A stretch of DNA of 32,121 nucleotides from Chloroflexota bacterium (lineage in GTDB: Bacteria; Chloroflexota; Anaerolineae; Aggregatilineales; Phototrophicaceae): positions 1-32,121 of the forward strand of contig JAPOYS010000179.1 in NCBI GenBank assembly GCA_026706455.1. The letters are read 5' to 3'. Shown here piece by piece: positions 21,098 to 29,353 of this stretch. A model generated the notes under the pieces. The model did not search any database. It saw nothing but the letters and a program-made list of their open reading frames with translations, and was not told the origin of the DNA. How positions within the stretch are numbered: position 1 is the first letter of the stretch; the number at the start of each line of letters is the position of its first letter. A program made the translations under genes and the position numbers.

Positions 21098-21652
21098 ATG
21101 GCTGTCAAGCGATTGATGTATTATCCACAGGACGAGGCGCTGCTCCGGCGGAAGAGCCTGCCCGTCGCCAATCTCAAGAACAAGCGCCTCAAGCGGCTCA
21201 TCCAAGACTTGAAAGACACCCTCGAATCGCAGCGCGGCGCCGCCATTGCCGCTCCGCAAATCGGCGCGCTCAAGCGCGTCGCCGTCGCCAAGTTCGGCCA
21301 GAACGATGACGCCGAAGAAGAGCCGATGCTGACCCTGATCAATCCTGAAATCATCGAAGCCGGCGAGCCCGAAACCGGCTTCGACGGCTGCCTCAGCATC
21401 CCCGACATTTATACCTGGGACACGCCGCGCCCGAGCTGGATCCGCTTTCGCGCCCACGGCGAGGACGGCCGCGAGATCGTTCGGCGCCTGCAGGGCATGG
21501 ACGCGCGCGTCTTGCATCACGAGATCGACCACCTCAATGGCGTTCTTTTCCTCGACCGTCTGCGCGATCCGGACGAACTGTACACGCCGGTCGAAGGCGA
21601 CGACGGCAAGACGAAAATGATCAGACTGGTCGACTTGCGAAGGGGAAGCTGA
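21098..21652 (+). CDS. def: Peptide deformylase (divergent)
   Basis: The 184-aa enzyme removes formyl from nascent N-terminal methionine. Three motifs are visible. Motif 1 reads GAAIAAPQ (47-54), where the usual form is GxGxAAxQ. Motif 2 reads DGCLS (96-100) in place of EGCLS, with metal-ligand Cys98 intact. Motif 3 is HHEIDHL with His141, Glu142 and His145 intact. Metal ligands and the catalytic Glu are all kept, so it should be active, but the two substitutions suggest a secondary or altered-specificity deformylase. The ATG at 21098 gives the normal N-terminus (MAVKRLMYYP); no strong ribosome-binding site is seen. The last base of its stop is the first of the next ATG (TGATG). Confidence 0.9.
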   Translation: MAVKRLMYYPQDEALLRRKSLPVANLKNKRLKRLIQDLKDTLESQRGAAIAAPQIGALKRVAVAKFGQNDDAEEEPMLTLINPEIIEAGEPETGFDGCLSIPDIYTWDTPRPSWIRFRAHGEDGREIVRRLQGMDARVLHHEIDHLNGVLFLDRLRDPDELYTPVEGDDGKTKMIRLVDLRRGS

Positions 21653-22191
21653 TGACCAAGGAAACGACCAGCAAAGCAGCGCTGCACAAGCGCCTGAGCA
21701 CCCAGCCGTCGGACGAGCGTATCGCCTTGATCTTGAACGTCCTGGAAGCGGCGCCCGCGCGGCTGCAAATGCTGAGCGGCGGCTTATCAGAAGCGGAATT
21801 GACGACGCCCTTGGGCGCAGGCGAGCGCAGCTTCAAGCGCGATCTGACGCATCTGATATACTGCGCCGAACGCGGAAGCGAGCCGCTCTTTCACGCCCTG
21901 CTTTTGAAGGAACCCGTCGTTCCGCGCATACACGCCGAGCGCGATTGGGGCGCGCTCATGCGCTACGAGGCTTTTGAAATCGACGAACTGTTGGCTTATT
22001 TCAATTTTCGCCGCGCCGCCTTGCTCCGTATTCTACGCGGCTTGAAGCGCGCGCAGTGGGAGCGCTCGGTCCGACGCGAGGGCGTCAAACGGAGCGAATC
22101 GGTCTACCATTGGGCGCGCGGTTTGTCCGTGCATGAGCTCGGCCATCTGGAAGATTTAGCGGGGAAACTCGGCAAAAGCCTCAGCCCTTGA
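21652..22191 (+). CDS. DinB-like superfamily protein
   Basis: The 179-aa protein looks like a four-helix DinB/YfiT-type fold. It has LILNVLEAAPARLQMLSGGL, DLTHLIYCAERG with a histidine at the first metal position, and a closing VHELGHLEDLAGKLG with two histidines. Such proteins are putative metal-dependent thiol transferases or hydrolases; the exact activity is unknown. It starts on the deformylase stop (TGATG), so the two are translationally coupled. Its end overlaps the convergent MalG-like permease gene by 11 bp. Confidence 0.72.
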   Translation: MTKETTSKAALHKRLSTQPSDERIALILNVLEAAPARLQMLSGGLSEAELTTPLGAGERSFKRDLTHLIYCAERGSEPLFHALLLKEPVVPRIHAERDWGALMRYEAFEIDELLAYFNFRRAALLRILRGLKRAQWERSVRREGVKRSESVYHWARGLSVHELGHLEDLAGKLGKSLSP

Positions 22192-23062
22192 TGCCGGAGG
22201 TGGCGATGCTCTCGATGAATGCCCGCTGCAGCGCCAGATAGAAGACCAGCACCGGGATCGTCACCAGGGTCAAGTAAGCCATGATCTCGCCCCAGTACGT
22301 GTATCGCTGAAAGAAGTATTGCAGACCGACCATGATCGGGCGCAACTCCTCCGTGCGCACGGTCATCAGGGGCCAGATGTAGGCGTTCCACATGAGCAGA
22401 AATTTCAGAATGGCGACCGTCGCCAGGATGGGGCCCGAAATCGGCATGACGATTCGGGTGAATATCTGCCAGATGCTGGCGCCGTCTATCCGCGCCGCCT
22501 CCACCAATTCATCGGGCAGATCGCGGAAATACTGATAAAAGAGGAAGATGCCAAGCGAATCCGCGATGAATGGAATTATCTGCACATGGTAGGAGTTGAG
22601 CCAGCCGATCTTGAAGCCCTCAGGACCTATCCAGGGCAGGCTGTTGACGACAAGCAGCAAGGGTATGGCGATCACCTCGAAGGGTACGATAAAGGTGGCA
22701 ATAATAAGCGTAAGCATTAGCTTTTTCCCGCGCCACCTCAGGAAGGCGAAAGAGAAAGCGGCCATCGAATTAAGCAGGATGCTGGCCAACACAGCCACGA
22801 CTGTGGTAAACACCGAGTTGAAAGCGAACTGTATGACTGGCACGCGCTCGAATGCGAAGGCGTAATTGTTGAGCGAAATATCGCCTACGGGCAAAAATGC
22901 GCGCAGCGAGCCGGAGTCGCGCAGCAGTTGCAGATCCGGCTTCAAAGACGAGACGACCATAAAGACAATCGGGAAAATGAAGATGGCTGAAATCAGGATT
23001 AACAGCGTGTAGCGCAGGCTGAGGATCAGTTTATGTCGCGTTTCCCAGGTCATGGTAGACAT
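22181..23062 (-). CDS. Carbohydrate ABC transporter permease (MalG-like)
   Basis: The 293-aa inner-membrane subunit has six helices and the EAA loop ELVEAARIDGASIWQIFTRI (about 185-205), which docks on the ATPase. It ends with YLALQRAFIESIATSGIKG, the usual MalG-type C-terminus. It begins 2 bp after the stop of the MalF-like gene; both are permeases of one sugar importer. The substrate is probably sucrose or fructo-oligosaccharide, judged only from the GH32 gene in the same run. Confidence 0.92.
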   Translation of the reverse strand: MSTMTWETRHKLILSLRYTLLILISAIFIFPIVFMVVSSLKPDLQLLRDSGSLRAFLPVGDISLNNYAFAFERVPVIQFAFNSVFTTVVAVLASILLNSMAAFSFAFLRWRGKKLMLTLIIATFIVPFEVIAIPLLLVVNSLPWIGPEGFKIGWLNSYHVQIIPFIADSLGIFLFYQYFRDLPDELVEAARIDGASIWQIFTRIVMPISGPILATVAILKFLLMWNAYIWPLMTVRTEELRPIMVGLQYFFQRYTYWGEIMAYLTLVTIPVLVFYLALQRAFIESIATSGIKG

Positions 23063-23064
23063 AG

Positions 23065-24204
23065 CTAATCTCGGTCGCGCGTCAAGTAGCGATTCACAAT
23101 CGTGATGGCCAGCACAACCACGAAGAGCACCACCGATATAGCGGACCCTTCCGCGATATCTTGCTTGTCATAACCGCGCTGCACCGCCTGATAGACGACG
23201 CTTTGGGTGGCATCCAGCGGTCCGCCGCGCGTCATGACATCGACTTGCACGAACAAACCCGTGGCCTGGATAACGATGACAATCAGGATCAGAACCGCGG
23301 TATTGCGCAAGCCGGGCCAGGTAACATAGCGGAACTTCTGGAGGGCGCCCGCGCCATCCAGCCCCGCCGCTTCATACAAACTGACGGGTATCGTCTGCAA
23401 TCCAGCCAGCCAAATCACCATGTGAAAACCTACCGCCTGCCAGGCCGACATGGCGATCATCGCCGGCATCGCGGTGTAGGGATTGCCCAGCCAATCCACC
23501 GGCTGAAAGCTGCCAAAGGTGGCGATGCCCAGCAATGTATTTAGCAAGCCGTTTTCACCGTCGTAGATGAAGCGCCATAGCAGCGAAACCACCACCATCG
23601 ACACCACCACCGGCGCGAAGTAGATGGCGCGGAAGACGTTGATATATGGCAGCGACTGATTGAGCAAGAGCGCCAGCAGAAGCGCCAAACCGCCCTGCAA
23701 AGGCGCGATAACACCGGCAAATACCAGCGTATTGATTAGAGCGCGCAGGAATACCACATCCGCCGCCAGGATGATCGTGCGATTCTCGCCCGATTGCCAC
23801 GAGGCGAATTCGCGCAATCCATTTAGTTCCGGGTAGTCCGGATTCTTGCGTGTGAAAGTCCGCAATCGTGGATAAGCGATGCCGCCATCGTCAGCGTAAA
23901 CAATCGCGCCGTTCTCATCGCGTTCCGGCTCCAGTGTGAAGACGCGCACGGTCAAGAGCCGCTCGAAGTTCTTCATGCCGACCCATTCAGTCGGGTTCGG
24001 CGAAACAAGCCGCTGATTGGTGAAGGACATAACAAATGCCATCAAGAAGGGAACGACCAGGAAAATGGTCAAGACTAGCAAAGCGGGCAAAGCCATCAGC
24101 CAGCCCGCAATAACCTCGTTGCGCTGATACAGAGGCGCGTCCTCAGGCACGAGCAACCGCACCCAGCGCGGAGCGTTCTTCCTGCTTTCAGCTGCGCTAA
24201 TCAT
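23065..24204 (-). CDS. Carbohydrate ABC transporter permease (MalF-like)
   Basis: The 379-aa permease has six or more helices and the EAA loop VSLYEAAGLDGAGALQKFRY. It is longer than a typical 300-aa UgpA/LacF-type subunit because of a periplasmic insert of about 70 residues between the first two helices (about 90-160: FTLEPERDENGAIVYADDGG onward to NRTIILAAD). Inserts here occur in MalF, where the loop contacts the binding protein. The gene precedes the MalG-like one by 2 bp and follows the binding-protein gene after a 179-bp gap that holds two hairpin repeats. Confidence 0.92.
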   Translation of the reverse strand: MISAAESRKNAPRWVRLLVPEDAPLYQRNEVIAGWLMALPALLVLTIFLVVPFLMAFVMSFTNQRLVSPNPTEWVGMKNFERLLTVRVFTLEPERDENGAIVYADDGGIAYPRLRTFTRKNPDYPELNGLREFASWQSGENRTIILAADVVFLRALINTLVFAGVIAPLQGGLALLLALLLNQSLPYINVFRAIYFAPVVVSMVVVSLLWRFIYDGENGLLNTLLGIATFGSFQPVDWLGNPYTAMPAMIAMSAWQAVGFHMVIWLAGLQTIPVSLYEAAGLDGAGALQKFRYVTWPGLRNTAVLILIVIVIQATGLFVQVDVMTRGGPLDATQSVVYQAVQRGYDKQDIAEGSAISVVLFVVVLAITIVNRYLTRDRD

Positions 24205-24272
24205 CTAGGGGACCTTAGACAAATTTACGAGGTCAGCGTCGTTTCAATAGTACTATCAATGTGCTTCTGATA

Positions 24273-24341
24273 TGTAGGGGCGAGCCCGCGGCTCGCCCGA
24301 AAATGTTTGGTCAGCGGGCGACCGGAAGAGCCGCCCCCGCA
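24273..24341 (+). repeat. Pair of hairpin repeats between binding-protein and permease genes
   Basis: TGTAGGGGCGAGCCCGCGGC plus TCGCCCG (24273-24299) is followed by an opposed unit GCGGGCGACCGGAAGAGCCG plus CCCCCGC (24314-24341). The first has inner arms GAGCC/GGCTC. The pair lies in the transcribed spacer of the sugar-transport operon, where mRNA hairpins could reduce expression of the permeases relative to the binding protein or protect the upstream mRNA. Confidence 0.8.
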
Positions 24342-24383
24342 CGAAGTTTGCCAAAGGCAGATGGCTGATGGACAAGTTGTCAA

Positions 24384-25655
24384 TCAACCGCAGTCGAAGC
24401 CGTATCCGCCATTGTCTTCGATATCAGCTTCGATTTCGTCAACGGCGGCGTCCAGCGAATCTTGTACGTCAGCGCCGTTGGCGATATCGGCCAGCGCTTT
24501 CTCGAAGATGAGCGCCAGCGTCGCGTAACCCGGCGTCACCGGACGGATCAGCGCTTGATCATTGCTAAGTTCGTAGAAGACTTCCAGCGGTCCGCCGGCT
24601 GAATAGTTCTCGCTCATCGCGGCGGCGTTGGCTGTCGCCGGCGCCAAACCGGTGGCATCGCTGAAAGCCGTCAGCCACTCATCCTGAATGGCGAATTCGA
24701 TGAACTGGCTCACGCCTTCCGGATGTTCCGTAGTAGCGGAAGCGCCCAATTGCCAGGAGGCGGCGCCGATGATGTTGCCGTGCCCAAAGTCGGGCGCTGG
24801 CAAGAAGATCAAGTCGTCGCCCACTTCCGCCAGGGTCGAAACGCCAGCCCAGTTGCCCATCCATTGCAAGGCGTAGCGGCCATCAATGAAGCCAGTTTCG
24901 CGATCGCCCGTATCTTGCGATGTGCCCGGCGACAAGCCGCGATCAAACAGGCTCTGCCACCATTCGCCAAAGGCGACGCCTGCTTCGCCATTTAATACGC
25001 CTTCCGCTTCGCAGTAGGTCGAGCGGTCGATCATGTCACCGCCGAAGCTCTGCAGGAAGGGCGAGAAGGCGTAAGGATACCATTCGCCGGTCCAAGCCAT
25101 ACCCAGATCGAAGGCGTACTCAAACTCGCCGCTGGCTTGCAGCTGTTCCAGAATGGCGTCAAATTCATCACCGGTCCACGGCTCTTCGAGCGTGGGGATG
25201 CGGATTTCGTGGGCTTCCAAGACCGAGCGGCGGGCATAGATGGATACCGCGGCATCCCACAAGCCAACGGCGTACAGTTCGCCCTGCCATTCGCCGATGG
25301 GACCCGGCAGAAATTCATCCAACGCGCCTTCGGACAAGGTCAAGGGCGCCATCCAGCCAGCCCAAGCCCAACCCGGCATGACGGGTCCGTCCACGTCGAT
25401 GATATCCGGCAAGTCACCAGCGGCGGCCGCAGCCACAATGGAGGAATTGTAGGACTCCTGCGGGAAAGCCTCCAGGATCACGGCATATTCCGACTGCGAA
25501 GAGTTGAAAGCCTCAATCAAGTCTATGAACACTTGATGTTCAGCCGCCCAAGCGCCGCCGTGATACCACATGCTCAGCTCAGTTTGAGCGGCTGCCAATC
25601 CGCTGACCATGAGCAAAACGATCACGACAACAAGAACAGATAGTGCCTTCTTCAT
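24384..25655 (-). CDS. Sugar ABC transporter substrate-binding protein (family 1)
   Basis: The 423-aa protein begins with a Sec signal (MKKALSVLVVVIVLLMVSGL, cleavage likely after AAA). It then shows the family-1 solute-binding pattern: ELSMWYHGGAWAAEHQVF at the N-terminus, AAAAGDLPDIIDVDGPVMPG near residue 80, and many aromatic residues that could stack on sugar. No lipobox cysteine is seen. GAGGT lies before the ATG. It captures the sugar for the two permeases downstream. The C-terminus is acidic (ADIEDNGGYGFDCG) with two cysteines in the protein (near 200 and at the end) that may pair. Confidence 0.92.
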   Translation of the reverse strand: MKKALSVLVVVIVLLMVSGLAAAQTELSMWYHGGAWAAEHQVFIDLIEAFNSSQSEYAVILEAFPQESYNSSIVAAAAAGDLPDIIDVDGPVMPGWAWAGWMAPLTLSEGALDEFLPGPIGEWQGELYAVGLWDAAVSIYARRSVLEAHEIRIPTLEEPWTGDEFDAILEQLQASGEFEYAFDLGMAWTGEWYPYAFSPFLQSFGGDMIDRSTYCEAEGVLNGEAGVAFGEWWQSLFDRGLSPGTSQDTGDRETGFIDGRYALQWMGNWAGVSTLAEVGDDLIFLPAPDFGHGNIIGAASWQLGASATTEHPEGVSQFIEFAIQDEWLTAFSDATGLAPATANAAAMSENYSAGGPLEVFYELSNDQALIRPVTPGYATLALIFEKALADIANGADVQDSLDAAVDEIEADIEDNGGYGFDCG

Positions 25656-25764
25656 TTTCTACCTCTTTCAATTGCTTAAATTAACGATACCTGTAACAAC
25701 TACTGTGATAATCTATTCTGCCGTTTATCATCATTAAGCTACTATCGTCACTGAAACTAGCAGA
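25656..25764. other. AT-rich spacer between GH32 and binding-protein genes
   Basis: This 109-bp spacer is much more AT-rich than its surroundings and precedes the binding-protein start. It probably carries that gene's promoter and control sites, but I could not place a convincing -35/-10 pair or palindrome. Confidence 0.4.
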
Positions 25765-27159
25765 TTACTTTATCGCTGACAACTGCCAGATATTCAGCGA
25801 GCGCAGCGCCCGCCGGTTGATCAAGCGCAGACCCTGGCTATCGGAGTTGGAAACATAAAATCGGCTCGTGACCCGGCTACGCCCATTGGCGACTGCCTCG
25901 ATCACTGAGCCATCCAGCAAGATGCGCAGCCGCAGATGCTCGCCCGGGTCCAGCCGATGCGCCAATCCCTGCGCCTCGTTGTCGTACTCCGCCTCTTCGC
26001 CAGCGTATTGCCGCGTGACCCGCAGCGCCTGCGTCCTCGCGTCATACGTGATGGCGACCTTCTCCCGGCCATCGGGCGAGCGCGCCAACTCAATCCCGCA
26101 AATGTCGGCCAGTGAGGCATCAAACTCGACTTCGATATCGAGCGCCAGCCCGCGCAGCGGCAAGACATCCTCCGCCAAGTCGCCCGCTTCGGCACGGAAT
26201 CCGTCGCGGCGCAGGGCTTTAATCTCAGGCGCCGGATGGCTGACGAGCCGGTTCCGGCTGTCCAAGCTGAGCACGCGCGGGATCGCCTGCACGCCGCTCC
26301 AGCCAGCCTGTTTCTGCTGACTGACGCTGCGCCCTTCGCGGATCCAAGCCCAGATCAGCCGCCGGCTCTGCGCGTCAACATGCGTCAAGGGCGCGTAACC
26401 GTAGCCGGCGTCGTAGACCGTCTCGCTTTCGGGGATGAAGCGCTGGTTCTCGTAGCGCCCGACAAGCGCCAGCACGGTGGCGCCGCCGCCATCGAACATG
26501 CTGGATACGATCAGCACCCAACACTCGCCCAGCGGGAAGAAGTTCACGCATTCGAAGTTGTCGCCGTGGCGCGCGCTATCGCCGACGAAAAGCGGATGCA
26601 GGTACTGCCAATCGCGCAGGTCGTCCGAGCGGTAAAGCAGCGCCGCCCCGCCGACGCCATTGATGTGGCCGCTGATCGTCATATACCAGCCGTCAGCCTC
26701 GCGCCAGACGAAGGGATCGCGGAAATCGCGCGCCTGGAAGCAATGCGCCGGAATCTCGGACAGCACCGGGTTGCCGCTGTGCTTCGTCCAGTAGCTCAGG
26801 TCTTCATTGCCAAATGCCAAGCATTGGACCTGCCGCGAATAATCATCGTTGACGCCGGTGTAGATCGCCGTGGGCAGGCCGCCATCATCCACCATGCAGC
26901 CGCTGAAGACGCCGCCCTGATCGGGCGAGTTCGGCGTCGGCGCGATGGCGACTGGCAGCTCCTCCCAATGCAGGAGGTCATCGCTGACGGCGTGCCCCCA
27001 ATGCATATTCGCGTGATAGGCGCCGTCGGGGTTGTATTGGAAGAACAGGTGATAGCGCCCGCGCCACTGAATCACGCCGTTGGGGTCGTTCATCCAGTTG
27101 GCGGCCGGCAGGAAGTGGTAGGTGGGCCGGTGGATGTCTTGGGGGTTGGTTGGGGTCAT
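25765..27159 (-). CDS. GH32 beta-fructosidase (sucrose/levan/inulin hydrolase)
   Basis: The 464-aa enzyme shows all three GH32 catalytic motifs: WMNDPNG with nucleophile Asp25, FRDPFVW with Asp148, and ECVNFFPLG with acid/base Glu203. The five-blade propeller is followed by a beta-sandwich (about 330-464). It releases fructose from sucrose, sucrose-6-phosphate or fructans. No signal peptide is present, so it acts in the cytoplasm on imported sugar. The ATG at 27159 is chosen over the TTG at 27174 because GAGG lies 9 bp upstream. It is the first gene of a same-strand run with a sugar-binding protein and two permeases. No LacI-type regulator, fructokinase or ATPase lies in the window. Confidence 0.93.
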   Translation of the reverse strand: MTPTNPQDIHRPTYHFLPAANWMNDPNGVIQWRGRYHLFFQYNPDGAYHANMHWGHAVSDDLLHWEELPVAIAPTPNSPDQGGVFSGCMVDDGGLPTAIYTGVNDDYSRQVQCLAFGNEDLSYWTKHSGNPVLSEIPAHCFQARDFRDPFVWREADGWYMTISGHINGVGGAALLYRSDDLRDWQYLHPLFVGDSARHGDNFECVNFFPLGECWVLIVSSMFDGGGATVLALVGRYENQRFIPESETVYDAGYGYAPLTHVDAQSRRLIWAWIREGRSVSQQKQAGWSGVQAIPRVLSLDSRNRLVSHPAPEIKALRRDGFRAEAGDLAEDVLPLRGLALDIEVEFDASLADICGIELARSPDGREKVAITYDARTQALRVTRQYAGEEAEYDNEAQGLAHRLDPGEHLRLRILLDGSVIEAVANGRSRVTSRFYVSNSDSQGLRLINRRALRSLNIWQLSAIK

Positions 27160-27195
27160 GGGGATTCGCCTCAATCGAATTCAAGGGTGATCTCG

Positions 27196-27201
27196 ATTAT
27201 A
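27196..27201 (-). promoter_or_regulatory. -10 element before the GH32 gene
   Basis: TATAAT on the minus strand (27201-27196), 36 bp before the ATG at 27159. No good -35 is seen at 16-18 bp, as would fit an activator-dependent or weak promoter. Confidence 0.45.
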
Positions 27202-27275
27202 GCGAGGGATGTTGCCACATGGGTAGCTGGTCAGTTAATGTTGTTGCGAGTACCAATTCGACATAGACACAAGGC

Positions 27276-28517
27276 CTACTCCCCCTCCACAATCTCCCGC
27301 GCCAGCCGCAGCAGCTCCGCCCGCCGCTCGGCCTCGACAGCACGCCCCTCGAAATAGCGCGCCAGCAACTCCAGCGCCGTCAAGCCCTCAGGGCTGACCC
27401 CGAGCCGCGTCCGCGCCCGCCGGTCGACATCCTTGCTGATGCCAGCGATATGGAAGACGCCCGCTCGCCTTAACTCCTTTACGATGAGGCTGTCCTTGAG
27501 CAGGGTCTCGCTCTCCGACGTCAGCTTGATTCGCAGGCGCGCAACCGCGTTTTCCAGGTCCGCTCGCTTCAAGGCCGCCAGCACCTCGCCGGTCGGATTG
27601 TCAAGCGCGCGGGCGTCCACCGTCAGTGTCAGCATCTTGCGCGCCGGCAATGGGATGAACCGCCAACTCGTCTCATTCCGCGTCAACTCGACCCAGCAGA
27701 AGCCCTTGCTGTCATTCTCTTCGCCGAAGTCGATGCGCTCCAGGCTGCCGCTATAGACGACCGGCGGCGCGTCCGCTGGCTCAGACCTCAGATTCTGATG
27801 CCGGTGGATATGCCCCAGCGCGACATAATCCCAGGTCGGGTCGGCCAGGACCGCGAGATCAGCGACCACATCCCGCCCCAGCATCACGCTCCGCTCGCTG
27901 CCCCAAACGGCGCCGGAAACGCTGAAGTGACCCGTGAGCAGGCGCGGGGTATCGTCATCCGCCAGTTCGCGAGCCTGCCCGCTCAGCCGCCGAAGCCGCT
28001 TGTGCAGCGCCCGCGTCAGTTCCTTATCCTGTTCAGCGATGGTCAGTCCCCGCGTCGCCCCAGCCTCCAGCAGGCGCGCGCGCGTCGGATAGGGCGCCGC
28101 GCCGATGATGACCGCGCCGCGCTTCGTCTCCACTCGGCGGACATCATACTCCTGCGCCACCCAAACCGCGGGCACGGCAAGCGTCTGATAAATTTCGATC
28201 GTGCTCGCCTTCGCCGCGTTCATCGGCGCATCGTGATTGCCGGCCAGCAGCACGGTCGGCGCCAGCTGCGAGAGCTGCAGGATGCGCGCCGCGAATTCGC
28301 GCTGATAGGTTTGATTTGGGCTGCGGCTGCGAAAAGCGTCGCCGGCGAAGACGACCAGATCGACATCGCCTTCACGCGCATATTCGACCATGTCGTCCAG
28401 GCGCGCCAGAAAATCGAGAGCGCGGCTGCTCAAGCCCGTTTCGCCATCGATGAGCCCGTAATTCTCCATACCGATATGCACATCGGCGAAATGCAATACG
28501 CGAATTGACTGGCTCAT
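27276..28517 (-). CDS. sbcD: DNA repair exonuclease, SbcD/Mre11-like
   Basis: The 413-aa metallophosphoesterase has the Mre11/SbcD motif set: DVHIG (Asp12, His14), GDAF (Asp60), GNHD (Asn94, His95, Asp96), TGHFS and GHIHRHQ. After the nuclease (about 1-280) comes a capping region (GSLERIDFGEENDSKGF) and a C-terminal helical part likely to bind SbcC. The complex opens DNA hairpins and processes blocked ends with SbcC ATPase. No sbcC is next to it on either side, which is unusual because sbcD and sbcC are normally adjacent. The upstream gene (28547-28936) is 29 bp away on the same strand. Confidence 0.88.
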   Translation of the reverse strand: MSQSIRVLHFADVHIGMENYGLIDGETGLSSRALDFLARLDDMVEYAREGDVDLVVFAGDAFRSRSPNQTYQREFAARILQLSQLAPTVLLAGNHDAPMNAAKASTIEIYQTLAVPAVWVAQEYDVRRVETKRGAVIIGAAPYPTRARLLEAGATRGLTIAEQDKELTRALHKRLRRLSGQARELADDDTPRLLTGHFSVSGAVWGSERSVMLGRDVVADLAVLADPTWDYVALGHIHRHQNLRSEPADAPPVVYSGSLERIDFGEENDSKGFCWVELTRNETSWRFIPLPARKMLTLTVDARALDNPTGEVLAALKRADLENAVARLRIKLTSESETLLKDSLIVKELRRAGVFHIAGISKDVDRRARTRLGVSPEGLTALELLARYFEGRAVEAERRAELLRLAREIVEGE

Positions 28518-28546
28518 CAGCGCGGGTCCCCAACAGCCTCCGTGGC

Positions 28547-28936
28547 TCAGTCGTCGGCGCGATGATCCTCATCGCCGACGCCCACCGGTTCGTTGCTCGT
28601 GGTTACGCTTGTCCATTGTGGATAGTCAGCGCGAAGATGGCCGAAGATCGGGCTCTCGTTGCGCAGTATATCGACAAATGCGAATAGATCGTTGATTGGC
28701 ATGAAGATTGAGCCGCGCCGATTGGCGACATCCACCTGCGGCGCCGGCGTTTCGCTAGCGGGCGACAAGAAATAGACATCAAGGCGGTAACTTTCCTGAT
28801 CCTCCGCGCCGACCCCATTGCAGCGCACCAAGCCGCGAATCCGCGCTGTCACGCCGGCGAAATCCCGCTCTTCTAGCTGACGCCAAATCACCATGTAATT
28901 CTTGATTTCAAATACGGCAACAAGCTGCTCCGCCAT
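28547..28936 (-). CDS. Hypothetical protein (129 aa) upstream of sbcD
   Basis: No family is recognised. The protein is soluble with alternating strands and helices (QLVAVFEIKNYMVIWRQLEE, YRLDVYFLSP, FMPINDLFAFVDILRN) and an acidic C-terminus (GVGDEDHRADD). AAGG lies before the ATG and a promoter at 28981-29010. It ends 29 bp before sbcD, so the two form a transcription unit, but a role in repair is only suggested by that. Confidence 0.65.
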   Translation of the reverse strand: MAEQLVAVFEIKNYMVIWRQLEERDFAGVTARIRGLVRCNGVGAEDQESYRLDVYFLSPASETPAPQVDVANRRGSIFMPINDLFAFVDILRNESPIFGHLRADYPQWTSVTTSNEPVGVGDEDHRADD

Positions 28937-28980
28937 CGCGCGACCTTCCGCAACATTCGTCCTGAACGCCAGTTCGTCTC

Positions 28981-29010
28981 ATTATATCGGCTTGTCCGCC
29001 ATCGTGAAAA
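28981..29010 (-). promoter_or_regulatory. Promoter of the hypothetical-sbcD operon
   Basis: On the minus strand TTTTCA (29010-29005), an 18-bp spacer and a perfect TATAAT (28986-28981) lie 45 bp before the ATG at 28936. Confidence 0.55.
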
Positions 29011-29317
29011 CGGGCGCCTGATCGCCGGCCGCCGCAGCCACAAAATCAAGCAGAAAACGCATACCAGACTAAAGCGCATAAGCATAACAAAAGCATCAAG
29101 CGCACAAAGTAGAGTTGCATAGGCGGCAACCGTCCTTTCGTTCGGTCGATCTCCTGCCATTTGGGCGGTGTGCCCGACTCTGCCGCCGGACAGGCTAAGC
29201 GCCGGTCTTACCGCCTGCCTGACTTGCTATCCATGATACAGCCCGTCCGCGTCATCGGCCTGAGCGCCAAACCGACGCCTAGCCAACGCCCGCTCTACGG
29301 GAGTGCGCACATGCATC

Positions 29318-29346
29318 TTGTCAGCGGCAAGATGGCAATTTAGAAT
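29318..29346 (+). promoter_or_regulatory. Promoter of the GT2 gene, predicting a leaderless mRNA
   Basis: TTGTCA (29318-29323), a 17-bp spacer and TAGAAT (29341-29346). The ATG at 29354 lies 7 bp after the -10, where the transcription start should fall. No Shine-Dalgarno lies before the ATG. Confidence 0.68.
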
Positions 29347-29353
29347 CGCTGCG

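Larger units (their letters stand above)
28937..29353. other. 417-bp divergent intergenic region, no gene seen
   Basis: It holds the two outward promoters (28981-29010 and 29318-29346). Open frames exist in it (for example 28888-29160 minus and 29161-29343 plus), but their translations are Arg/Ser-rich or patternless and have no ribosome-binding site, so I do not call them. No tRNA or repeat was seen. Confidence 0.55.

Noticed and set aside
28888..29160. 90-aa minus-strand frame with a hydrophobic stretch
   Set aside because: It overlaps the start of the 129-aa gene in another frame and spans its promoter. Its second half is Arg/Ser-rich, as in spurious frames.
29161..29343. 60-aa plus-strand frame before the GT2 gene
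   Set aside because: There is no ribosome-binding site or pattern, and it runs through the GT2 promoter.
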